Below are positions 22,955-34,328 of a DNA stretch of 64,000 bases, piece by piece. Under the pieces are notes generated by a model. The model had not been told where the DNA came from. It saw nothing but the letters and a program-made list of their open reading frames with translations, and made no database searches. The position numbers and the translations under genes are program-made. Numbering within the stretch: position 1 is the first letter of the stretch; each line of letters opens with the position of its first letter. The DNA is from Tethya wilhelma (Eukaryota; Porifera; Demospongiae; Tethyida; Tethyidae): positions 1-64,000 of the forward strand of contig CAXIPT010000054.1 of the NCBI GenBank assembly GCA_964030475.1, written 5' to 3'.

Positions 22955-23124
22955 TAGTCTGGCATAGCCAGCCCCTTACATGCACGCGGGAAAAGGGTCT
23001 GGTCTCAACCCCAGCACTTCTGTGATACTAAGCCAGCATTCCTGGCCTGGGTGACACGAAAGTGCTAGGGTTGAGACCAGACCCTTTTCCCGCGTGCGTG
23101 TAAGGGGCTGGCTATGCCAGACTA
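22955..23124. mobile_element. 170-bp palindromic MITE with 9-bp target duplication
   Basis: It is almost a perfect foldback. Arms begin TAGTCTGGCATAGCCAGCCC and pair over about 70 bp around a short loop. GTGCCACTC flanks both ends (22,946-22,954; 23,125-23,133). It lies in intron 1 of the CACTA-like gene. The 9-bp TSD suggests Mutator-type mobilisation. Confidence 0.9.
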
Positions 23125-26100
23125 GTGCCACTCATGGTTGGGCAACACTAATTTGATTTTTGCCATTTACTCGTACATATGTTTGTAGGATGACGTTTAT
23201 CTTGAACATCCAAAAGTGATTCCTGAAAGGATTGTGATACCGAAATCTTTTGTTAACGACAGTGATGATGAATCCTTGTCAGATAAATCGGATTCCATGG
23301 ATGATAGTGATGGTCATTCCGTTGATTCATTCACAAGTACGATCAATATACCCGATCCACTAGAAATGCTTGAAAATATGGATTACAGTTATCTTTCATC
23401 TGATCCTGGCTATTCACGTCACAACTATCAGAGCCTCAATGATCACATCAATTCCCCATTGTATCCTGGATCAACTTTAACAACGTTTCAAGCAGTCTCG
23501 TTGCTTACATCATGGTTCGCAATATATCCTGGGATTAGTAAAAATGCATTTGATCGACTTCTGTTGCTACTTAGTAATCACATTATTCCAAGAGAAAATT
23601 CTCTACCGCAAAGTTATCACGATGCACATAAATTAGTGGATTGCCATCTGTCACCTGTACATGAATACCATTCCTGTGTTAATGATTGTATAGTCTACTG
23701 TGACACTGGATCAAAAAAATATGCCAAATCGGAAGCATGTCCACAATGTGGTGAACCTAGATACAAAAGTGGAAGCAACAATGTTCCACGCAAACGTTTC
23801 CATCACATTCCTCTCATAACAAGGATCCAAAGAATGTTCAGTCAAAGTGAAACATCACAACTATTGCAGAATCACACAGCGATGATAGTGACCAAGTCAA
23901 TTAATCGAATATTGTTTCCACAATACATGAGTCTCAAACTTGGAAGGAATGGTATAACAGCAGGGGTATATTTGAAAGAGATAAAAGGGCGATATCGTTT
24001 GGCATTTGTCTGGATGGATTGAATCCATTTTCAAAGGTGAAAGTCAGCTATAGTATGTGGCCTATTGTTTTATTTCCGTTAAACCTTCCAACTCACTTAA
24101 GAAGATCATCAAGTTCAATTGATGCTAACTGGCATTATTCCTGGTCCAAAAGAAGCTATCAGCATCGAACCATATTTGGAGATTATTGTTGATGATATTA
24201 TTTCTCTCAATGGAGTAGAAATGTATGATGCCTACAATGATGCTCTCTTCGAATTCAAATCTTCTGTTCTTTTACATGTTCTTGACGATCCCGGACAAAG
24301 CAAAGGGGTGAACTGAAAACATGGCCTACTGGACTTTGGCCTTTGGCCTTTGGCCTATGGCCTTATCTTGTATGGCTTTATGGCCGTATACGTGGCTTTA
24401 TNCGTGAAGAGAGAGAGATATGTATAGAGTTTGTGGAGAGACTAAAATCTATGTACATGTGCAAATATTTTATATACATATAGGAGCTGCTGCATATTCT
24501 GGTTGTGCTTATTGTTGTCAGCAAGGTGAATATTGCAAAGCATTAACAAAGATGGTGTATCTCAAACATCGTTGTTTTCTTCCAAGTCGTGATCCTCTTC
24601 GTTTAGATGACAGAAAATTTCCTCATAAACAAGTGTGCAGTGATGAACCTCCTGAAAAGAAAACACAAGAATTTGTGGACCGTGCTAATGGTATGTATTT
24701 ATCCTTGGAAAGTGACAAAGCTCGTGTAGAATATGCTCAACAAACTGGCTGTACTGGATCATCTACGTTGAGTAAACTACCACACCATGATCGACATCTC
24801 AACACACCAGTTGAGCCTATGCATTTAGTTAAAGTTATTGGTGAGCATACTGTGAGATTGCTTTCTGGAGGTGAAGATTCTGTCAAGGTACGAAATGAAG
24901 AAAAGGCTCGTGGAAGATTTGAGTCATCGTGGCCTGTTGAAGTACAAATTGGGAAGAGTAACAGAATGAAACTTCCATCAGCCCCCTTCCGTCTGGAAAA
25001 GTGTGATATGAAAGTTGCTAACCAAAGAGCCTTAAGCTTCCGAACACCACATGGAGTCGATTGAAAACCACAGATTTTGAAGTGCATACAATGGAAACAC
25101 ACCATGGCCTCAGGAATCCTGAAGTATTGCTTGAGGGGGTTCTTAGGAGACTACCAACATAGGACACTTTTTGAGCTTTGCAATGTATTAGCTGACCTAT
25201 TAGCTGAACAAATTGATATGTCTCGTCTTCCCATTCTTGATTATAGAGTGCAGAGAGTATTATCACTAATAGAACATGATTTCCCAGTTTCACTCAATGT
25301 CATTGCATTTCATCTGTTGCATCATTTTCCCTCATATGTTCGCTGATTTGGACTAGTGTACAATTTTTGGATGTATCCACTCGAACGTTTCAATTCATGG
25401 ATTGGACGAAGAGTTCACAACTGTAGGTATCCAGAATCCACTGTTATCGAAACATATTGTTTGTATGAATTGGCTTCATTTCTTACCCTTGCAAAGAACC
25501 TTCCTCAAAATTCTGTGAATGAAATTGGTGTTATTAGTGATGAACAGCCTGTTGAAGTTTTTGGCTTTGCACATTCCAAACTAGCATCCCTGAATGAAGC
25601 AGAACTTTCTCACCTGCAACAGTTCTATGAACGTTCCTCAGTCACTGCAAAAGATGCATCTTCAAAAGATGACTTAGAATTGCTTCCAGTCAATTGTGTT
25701 GTTGTTACCAAGTTTCTCACAAAGATAGATGATCACGGTAGACTCGTAAGATTCTCTCCGTATTCCCAATCAGCAGCTCATTCATCGTGTATTGTGTATA
25801 CAACTTCTGAGACAGCACACGTTTATTTTGGAGAAATAAAACATTCAAACACTTTCCAAGGAGCAACAAATTCTCTTCTGTACATACAGTGGTTTCAAGA
25901 GTATTCTGTGGACACAGCATCGAGGCTAGTCATGGTTGACATATCACAAACTGCATTGCTGAATCCTATATCATTTATAGATGATGTTTCAAAGCCCCTT
26001 GGTCCGAGTCGTGATCAGGTTCAAATTCACTCTGGATTATTCTTCTCTTTTTTCTGTATCTCTTCACGAAACCAATCGAGGTATAGGAAATACCATGCTT

Positions 26101-26330
26101 CATGCATGGTTGGCTCTGGGGGAATGTATCAGGACAGCTGGGATCCTGGTCATAGTATGATTCATATGATGATGCTGAATCACCAGCTCTACATCCAGAG
26201 GACCCATGGTTTGCTTTTGAGGGGTCACAAAGCTTGATTGCTCTATCCCTGACTCAAGATCCAGGTCAGTGTCATCATGACTCGAGACAGGCTGTGGCTT
26301 AGTCGAGGTTGCTTTATCCTATAATAAATA

Positions 26331-27567
26331 CAAGTGAAAAAAACATTGAAAATGTAAAGAGATATAGGAATGGCCAAATCGTAAAAAAGAAAGCAAACAA
26401 GATGGAATGGCTGTTTGAGTGTGTGCAGAATCATTCCTGTNNNNNNNNNNNNNNNNNNNNNNNNNNNNNNNNNNNNNNNNNNNNNTCAACAGCCATTCCA
26501 TCTTGTTTGCGTTCTTTTTACGATTTAGCCATTCCTGTGTCTCATTACATTTCTAATGTTTTTTATACTTGTAGGACACTTATATTAGTTGTGTATTGTT
26601 GTGTTGTGTTATTGGCATCTAGATCTGGATTCAGCATGATGGTTATAATGATTTCAGACTATATATTTTACCAACTATTAACAATGTTTCTCAGACATTA
26701 CTTCAGTTGGTTTTCAGTTTGCATTCAATAAAAACATCAAACATAAATTAAAGCATTTTTAGATCATTTTCAATACTATTTCATGCCTCTTATGTCAGCT
26801 GCTTTTCACAACACTTTCAGTACAAGTTATAATACCTTATTCATAAATATTCAGATATCCCTGTCCAGTAGTGTATTAAAGCTTCAATGCTATCAGTGAA
26901 GCATCTCAGGAGTCTGGAGCTGTAGTAACAAAATTTACTTATTTTGTTCATCTTCTTATAATGACAACTACATAACAAACCTGAAAGTAGTCTATTATTT
27001 CCTAAATACTGAAGATCGAAAGGTTGCAGAGACTTTAGTATATACAACCAGAAATCTTCATGTAAAGCAGGCAGGGAACGTTCGGATTCCAAACAACACA
27101 CACTTGTCTATCTGGAAAAGGGTCGTCAACTTGATTTCCCAAGTAGCTGATGAATTATTAATGAGAATAGAAATGAATGGCTGCCATATGGAGAAGGCGC
27201 TTTTCGTTTTGTATCTAGCAACTCAGCTAGAGAGAAGAATAACTGATGCAAAGAGTACGTGAAGACAAAGAAACCAATTAAGGAAGCATCAGTGAGCAGT
27301 CTTTGAGAAAAGTCTTGCCAACATAGAAGAATAAGAAGAAGATGGAGAAAATTGGAGGTTTGGCATATTATTTCGGTTAAATACTTTAGCGATGGTTTTA
27401 GGCCATGTTTTTAGGTTCATTAGAAAGAGAATGAGCTAAAAAGTAGATTTAGAGGCCTTATAGTGCCACGCGCTCTTTATTTGCAGAGATATTAGTGTGA
27501 ATATTTGTATTGCGATGATGGGCCATCCGTGCCATTCCTATGTACCCAGTACTACCATACTGGGAAT
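26331..27567 (+). mobile_element. F repeat with gapped head hairpin
   Basis: It starts CAAGTGAAAAAAACATTG and the hairpin loop is replaced by 45 N. The arm runs to …CATACTGGGAAT and matches the left half of 17,511-19,591 in reverse, including a unique block that in both copies lies between hairpin and arm. Confidence 0.85.
26441..26485. other. assembly gap (45 N) in a hairpin loop
   Basis: The run of N coincides with the loop of the F head hairpin, a structure that commonly stops sequencing reads. Confidence 0.95.
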
Positions 27568-28125
27568 GAAGATGGCGGATTGGTCTGCAGTCGACCTTCG
27601 AGACCTTTTACCAGAAAGAACTAGTTGACATGAATAATATAGTTCTCAATCATATAGATGCCAATGTATGATGCAAGAAATACTTTGAACCACGCATTGT
27701 CATATTTGAAGCCTTGCCATGAAGTGGAATTGAAGATCTCACAAGCATCTAAAGGATGTGATGTGAGATCACTAGTGGCAAGGCAAGTATATTAAAACCC
27801 AGCCCAATCATACTTGCTGGTTTCTTTTCCCTCCCATACACTCGGTATAACAATTTTTATCTTTGCATTTCCATTTTCCCTCTATTTACAAGTGGAAATT
27901 CAGAGTCTTAACTGGATTTAAGAGCAGTATTCTTTGTAATAATTGTGTCATCTTTGGTTATATTATTATCTAGCCATTCAACTTTCCTGTATAACTCGCA
28001 ATATTTTAGGCCGCCAAGTATAGGCCAAACACATTGTCATACACTTGCCTTGCCACTAGTGGAATTATCACATCCCTCGAATGCTTGTGAGATCTTCTAA
28101 CATGGAACACCAGATTTTGTGCAGA

Positions 28126-29516
28126 GGGGTCATTCCAGGTCAAATCAACGCAAAAAATCGACACCCTCTTCGGATTTCCATGAAACTTGATACATATGTT
28201 CTGTGTATAAAGTTGTTTGCTCATGAGGGTTTTGAGCCCAGTTCATTGTATGGCTTCTGCAATAATTGTTGCCGAATTTTGTAAATATTTAGTTCTTTAA
28301 TTGATCATAACTTTGGATGTGTTCATCAGTTTGAAACAAAACTTGTGCCACATTGTAGCTCATAAAATGTCCTTTTGAATGATATATAGAAAGTGAAAGT
28401 TTACTAAAACCGGGTTCAAAGGTCATTTCTCAAAGTGTTTATTTCCGCTTTCCACAAAAACGGATTCTTGAATTTTTTTGGTTTTCCTTCTAAGGCTTTG
28501 ACTCTTCCTCTTAATGTTCTCCAAGTTTGGTTTTGGGATTGAGGTGGGTTATGGGATATTATAAGTTGAATGATGTATTATTAATCAATATATAGCTATT
28601 AGTGTTATAATGAGCATTAAAAATATATTATTAAGTTGAGGAGGGGAAGGGGGCCCTCAGGGGGGAACAATTTTATCACACTATAAATAGTATATACCAG
28701 ACCATTAATCTATAATTGTTAGTAAAAGCAGGTATTTATGTGACAGGAAGTTTTGTTGTAGCTTCACGGCTCTCTTTTGCTGTTAGGGTATATGTACGAC
28801 CTGTTACAGTTCGTGGATTGACTTTGGTTAAAATATCAGTTACTGGTACTGTTAGGATATCAGGTATGGAAGGGTACTTAAACGAGCAAGAAGGTCCATG
28901 AGGATGGAGAAATGTTACCTTAACCCTCACCATTGTCTGAATCAGTGTCAAGTACACATGTCAGCCACCACTCTCCATCATATGCACAGGTAACTTATCC
29001 CGAAATCTCATCAATCTCCAGCTCTCTTTCCTGTTTGGTTACCTTTTCTTCCTTAGCAGCAGTTGAAAAAGAGTATGTTTTCACTCTAACTACATCTTTT
29101 GATTGAGGAATGAAAGAGTGAAGCTTTCTTGTTCCAGGAATGGTTCGAGAGTTAAGGAAACGCTGGTCTAACTTTTTCTTCATATCTTCATATTCTTCAA
29201 TGGTTCAGTAGTGAAACACAGTACCAAGTATGTTCTCATGAGCCCATTGAAATAGCTGAAGTGGTGTCATTATCTGGTTATCATGAGGTCTTTGAAGGCT
29301 GGCTTTGGCAGCTAAACGCTTTACTGTTCCACCTACTCCGTCACTTGGTCCTTTGCCATGACTAGTGGCAGAGAAATGCCACTCTGCTTCAATGTCAAAG
29401 TCTGCTTTATGGCTGCATAAATTGACAAAGTTTTTCCTATTCTTATATTGGGAAGCTGCCCCATCAGAATAATAAAAGATTTTCTTAGAATCAAAAGGCA
29501 GAGCTCTCTTCAAAAA
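28126..29516 (-). pseudogene. 3' part of the long-TIR element with the C-terminal half of its gene
   Basis: From the terminus GGGTCATTCCAGGTCAAATC inward there is about 430 bp of terminal repeat, then on the minus strand the C-terminal coding region (29,516-28,736) equal to 35,900-36,688. It includes YSDGAASQYKNRKNF and EWHFSATSHGKGPSDG. Frame breaks occur near 28,900-28,990 and 29,190. It is cut by the single N at 29,517. Confidence 0.75.
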
Positions 29517-29517
29517 N

Positions 29518-29816
29518 CACACACATGTACACATGTGCACAGATTAAGAGACATATACAATTAATGCACCCTGCTGCCTAGTAATAGGTATAAAATTGAT
29601 GTACTGTTGTTTACATAAATTGAATATTTGGCCCAAGCTCATTTATGCAGTATAAGAATTCCTTCAGACATAGACACTGAGCACCCTAAGGCCTGATCTG
29701 TGTGTGAAGTAGGCCACAAAAAAAACAAACCAGTATCTAGAGACCACTGAGGCTCACTGACTCAAGCTAAACTTGATATATCATGGCATTATTGTGCCAG
29801 ATGGCCTTGTAAAAAG
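29518..29816. other. unassigned spacer
   Basis: About 300 bp between the N join and the second Merlin copy. I see no coding frame, repeat match or RNA signature. Confidence 0.6.
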
Positions 29817-30410
29817 GGATCTCCTATAAAGAACGGACAAAGGTTGCAAGCGGCTTAATTAAGTGGGCGGGGTCATGCCCACGCCCCCTAGATTAATTAA
29901 GAGGTGTGGTCACTTGATGCATTGCGCATGCGTAAAATACATTAATATACCCACGAGCGGGAAAGTTCAACATGTCTATCTTGCAGCTAGGTCCAGTGAT
30001 TTTTGGTGAGACTGATCAGCTGCTCAGCTATCTGCAGAGAAAGGGTCTTTTGGCTAGAAATAAGACATATGTCCCTGTGGTACTGCTATGCAGCTCTCAG
30101 CTAGATCTGATGTGAGTGATGGCACTAGATTTCGTTGTCCTGCATGTCTGAGGTGTACATCAATCAGAAACGGAAGCTTCTTTTCCAAATCTCGTCAGAG
30201 TCTGAAGAAGTGGATGATCTTGATGTATTGGTGGGCTAGGAAGTACCCAGTCACCGATGCTGCTGAAGAGGCCGAAGTGACCGAGGCATCTGCATACCAG
30301 TGGCTGAGAGAGGTGTGCACAACTTGGCTGCTCCAGACCCCAATCAAGCTAGGTGGACCTGGTGTTGTTGTGCAAATTGACGAAAGTTTATTTACTCACA
30401 AACCGAAGGT
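29817..30410 (+). pseudogene. truncated second Merlin copy
   Basis: It begins with the same terminus GGATCTCCTATAAAGAACGG and the same 5' region, and the ATG at 29,971 starts MSILQLGPVIFG. Frameshifts lie near the zinc ribbon (about 30,065-30,105). The frame then runs as in the intact copy through VVVQIDESLFTHKPK to the exon 1 donor, where an F repeat replaces the remainder. Exon 2, with the second Asp and the Glu, is missing. Confidence 0.85.
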
Positions 30411-30412
30411 AA

Positions 30413-31484
30413 CAAGTGAAAAAAACATTGGAAATGTAATGAGAACATAGGAATGGCCAAATCGTAAAAAAGAAAGCAAACAAGATGGAATGGCTGTTTG
30501 AGTGTGTGCAGAATCATTCCTGTGTGGGCTGCATGTAGTACTCTCTTCCCATGTTGGGTCCCTCATGTTGCCCATAGGAATAATTCTTTACCCACTCAAA
30601 CAGCCATTCCATCTTGTTTGCTTTCTTTTTTACGATCCTATGTTCTCATTACATTTCCAATGGTTTTTTCACTTGTTTGTTCTCATTTTTTCATAATTCT
30701 ACATCACATTTGAGTTTGTGTGTATATGGTAGCTACTTGTACACTATCAGCATGGATATTACAGCTTATATTATAATCTATGCTATCAGTATAAGAGTCA
30801 TGGTGAAACATCTCAGGAGGCTGGAGCTGTACAGTCTATCTTACAAAATTTACTTGCTTTGCTCATCTTCTTATATTGACAACTATGTAACAAAGTAGTC
30901 TATTCACCTCCTATTATTGAAGACTGAAAGGTACCCGTAACTGGTTACAGAGACTTCAGCATAACCAGAAATCTTCAGGTAAAACAGGCAGGGCAGCGAA
31001 TTTTTGGATTCCAAATAACGCACACTTGTCTAACTGGAAAAGGGTCGTCAACTTGATTTCCAAGGTAGCTAATGAATTATTAATGAGTATAGAAATGAAT
31101 GGCTGCCATACGGAGAAGGCGCTTTTCGTCTTGTATCTAGCGACTCAGCTAGAGAGACGAATAACCGATACAAAAGCACGTGAAGACAAAGAAACCAAGT
31201 ATATTCATTCAAGAATCAGCTTCTAAAAGCGAGCGGTCTCGAGGATAGAAGAAGAAGAAGAAGATGGAGAAAATTGGAGGTTTGGCATACTTTAGTTTGT
31301 TACTTTAGCAATGGTCTTAGGCTATGTTTTTAGGCTCAATAGAAAGAGAAAAGGCTAAATAGTAGCTTAAGAAGCCTTTTAGTGCCAAGCGCTCAGTTTT
31401 TGCAGAGTTATTCGCGTGAATATTTGTATTGCGCTAATGGGCCATCCGTGCCATTCCTATGTACCTAGTACTACTGTACTGGGA
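30413..31484 (+). mobile_element. F repeat, single-arm copy with full head hairpin
   Basis: It runs from CAAGTGAAAAAAACATTGG to …GTACTGGGAA. The arm contains the longest open version of the recurrent internal frame (31,026-31,226, 66 codons, with MNGCHTEKALFVLYLATQLE). Confidence 0.88.
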
Positions 31485-31485
31485 A

Positions 31486-31729
31486 CAAGTAAAAAAAAAA
31501 CATTGGAAATGTAATGAGACACAAGAATGGCTAAATCGTAAAAAGAACGCAAACAAGATGGAATGGCTGTTAGAGTGTGTGCAGAATTCTTCCTGTGTAT
31601 GGGCTGCATTTAACAATCTCCTTATTGAGTCTCTCATTTTGCCCACAGGAAAAATTCCTTACACATTCTAACAGCCATTCCATCTTGTTTGTGTTCTTTT
31701 TACGATTTAGCCATTCCCGTGTCTCATTA
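31486..31729 (+). mobile_element. F repeat, head hairpin only
   Basis: A second head hairpin directly follows the previous copy, with arms paired over about 80 bp. There is no arm beyond it. From 31,730 to 32,139 I see no gene or repeat. Confidence 0.8.
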
Positions 31730-32764
31730 AAACAGCTTGAATGTGTAAGTGTTAGGCTAGAGCATTGACCTATTGAAATTTTCAGTGCATGCATGATTCT
31801 GCCAGAATTTAGTGAACTCAGTCTGTTGTGGCTCCTTCCTATATATCCCGTTGGACTATTTCCAAGGCTTTCTCTTGTTGATAGTTTAAACGGCTTGATA
31901 AACAACCCTACATCTTCATACACTAAAATTAATGAAGGAACAATATTCATAACAAAAGTTATAATGAAGAAAAAATATGCAAATGAAGGAACAATATTCA
32001 GCTAAAATTGACATTCCTGTATTCTCATTGGTTGAAACCATTGCCTGGGGGAAGTATATTATTGCAATAAAATCCTTTTGCCCTCTGGGACATAATTATG
32101 GCTCATAAATACTGGCTGTAGACTAGGAAACAAGGCTAGGCAGGAAATATGTTCTGTTGTGTATAAAGTTGTTTGCTCATAAGGGTTTTGAGCCCAGTTC
32201 ATTGTATGGCTTCTGCAATAATTGCTGCCGAATTTTGTAAATATTTAGTTACCTGGTGTTCTTTAATTGATCATAACTTTGGATGTGTTCATCGGTTTGA
32301 AACAAAACTTTTGCCACATTGTAGCTCATAAAATGTCCTTTTGAATGATATATAGAAAGTGAAAGCTTACTAAAACTGGGTTCAAAGGTCATTTCTCAAA
32401 GTGTTTGTTTCCGCTTCCCACAAAAACGGATTCTTGAATTTTTTTTGTTTTCCTTCTAAGGCTTCTCTGACTCTTCCTCTTAATGTTCTCCAAGTTTAGT
32501 TTTGGGATTGAGGTAGGTTAATGGGATATTGTAAGTTGAATGACCATAGGTAGTTCCTCAGTGACAATACATCCATATCCATTCTTACAGTTGACCATAT
32601 TGGGTATCAGTAAATGTATTCCTAATGCATGTGGGTTGGCATACTTTCATTAAATTACAGTATCAGTTCACCATTTTTCACTCCTTGGTTGTCAGTAGAA
32701 AAGGCTGGTGTGTAGATATAGCTCAGTTTTTCTGTTAGTCAGGTGAGAATCTGAGTGCAGGAGT

Positions 32765-33910
32765 ATGGCTGAGTCTCAACGTCAATGGCAACATATTTGT
32801 TGCAATCCATTTGAGAAAACAAATCACTACATTAGAAAGAAAAGTCAGCTGAAAGTTGTTACAAAGCGGATGTGTGAAAAAGCTCCATCAATTTCACCTG
32901 GACAAAGGATATGTGATTCATGCAGAAAGGAACTTGCAAACATTCCACTCATGCCTGATCCCATTCCCGATCCTACTCCAGAATCTACATTATGTAGTGT
33001 GACAGCAGATACTTTTAGACCAGTGAGTGCGTCTGAATCTGATTCTGAGATAGAAAGTGCTGGAACTAGTTCTCCTCCAAGCACTGAAGCTCTTCAAGTT
33101 AAATCCAGTGAGTCTTTAGCACTAGTTAATCAGTGTTTGGATACAATCGGAGATACACCACTTACGAAACGCAAGCTGCGTATGCAAGGCAAAAAGTTGA
33201 GAAGGTTACAACAATGTTAGAAGAAGTAGTGATCAGTGATGAATGCTACAAAGGAGACGATGGTGAGATAATTATTAGACAGCTCAAGGAGAAATTTTCA
33301 ACAGCTAGAAAATCCAAATTCTAACTATTTTGCCTAAAAGCTGGTCAATCAGGAAAGTTCAAAAGGAATTTGATACCTCCGACTTCATGGCTAGAAAAGC
33401 TAAATAGCTAGTAAAAGAAAAGGGAATACTGTCCACACCCAGATCCTAAGCATGGTCACAGGCTAGCTCAAACAACTGTGGATCTTGTGTGTACATTTTA
33501 TGAAAGTGAAGAGACTAGTAGAACGATGCCTGGTAAGAAAGACTATGTTTCAGTGAAGACTAGTGAACGACGAGAACATGTTCAGAAGAAGTTAATTCTG
33601 TGTAACTTGAGAGAGCTCTATCGGCTTTTCAAGGATAATCATCCAAATGAAAAGATTGGCTTTTCCAAATTTGCTTGCCTTCGTCCCAAACATTGCATAC
33701 TTGCTGGTGGTACTGGTACTCATTCTGTATGTGTGTGTACTATCCATCAGAATGTAAAGCTGACGATGCATGGTGTAAAACTAGCTGAGCTATGAGCAAG
33801 AGATGGTACATCATTTGAAACATACAACCACTGTATTGCACATACCATTGGCAACCCCCCTCAACCGAAATGCTATCTTGGTACCTGTTCTATGCACGTA
33901 CCATAACTAG
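32765..33910 (+). pseudogene. N-terminal half of the long-TIR element protein (first unit)
   Basis: The ATG at 32,765 starts MAESQRQWQHICCNPFEK. The pattern CCNPF…H…MCEKA…GQRICDSCRKEL holds paired cysteines, a probable zinc module. The frame is lost near 33,180 and again near 33,310-33,440, then reads to about 33,795 (CILAGGTGTHSVCVCTIHQN) before a stop. It ends before the N at 33,992. No named family is recognised. Confidence 0.65.
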
Positions 33911-34328
33911 CATCTACTGATCTCGAACATGTCTTGTTCATACAGCTATAGCATAATCCAAACAGCTACAATGTTCAGTGCTTATGACAATNTTCTTGAA
34001 TTTTTTTAGTTTTCCTTCTAAGGCTTCTGTGACTCTTCCTCTTAATGTTCTCCAAGTTTGGTTTTGGGATTGAGGTGGGTTCATGGGATATTGTAAGTTG
34101 AATGACCATAGGTAGTTCCTCAGTGACATAACATGCATATCCATTCTTTCAGTTGACCATATTGGGTATCAGTAAATGTATTCCTAATGCATGTGGGTTG
34201 GCATACTTTCATTAAATTACAGTATCAGTTCACCATTTTCCACTCCTTGGTTGTCAGTAGAAAAGGCTGGTGTGTATAGATATAGCTCAGTTTTTCAGTT
34301 AGTCAGGTGAGAATCTGAGTGCAGGAGT

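Larger units (their letters stand above)
21846..26237 (+). pseudogene. CACTA/EnSpm-like transposase, decayed
   Basis: Exon 1 (62 codons, MDDSQDNNPFENSL…) occurs twice, at 21,846-22,031 and 22,652-22,837, each ending at GTGAGT. Exon 2 starts at 23,189. Conserved landmarks match the plant-type Transposase_21 plus DUF4218 arrangement: HSCVNDCIVYCD and ACPQCGEPRYKSG (zinc-binding pair), PLITRIQRMF, MLTGIIPGPKEAIS, an exon from 24,484 with AAAYSGCAYCCQQGEY, LNTPVEPMHLV, and later FWMYPLERFNSWIGRRV. Breaks are a frameshift near 24,015 reversed near 24,118, an in-frame TGA at 25,062 where Trp is expected, and another TGA at 25,344. A single N at 24,402 sits beside a TGGCCTT-type minisatellite in the intron, where the splice phase does not match. 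The enzyme would excise elements with CACTA-type ends. No terminal repeats could be assigned. Confidence 0.78.
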
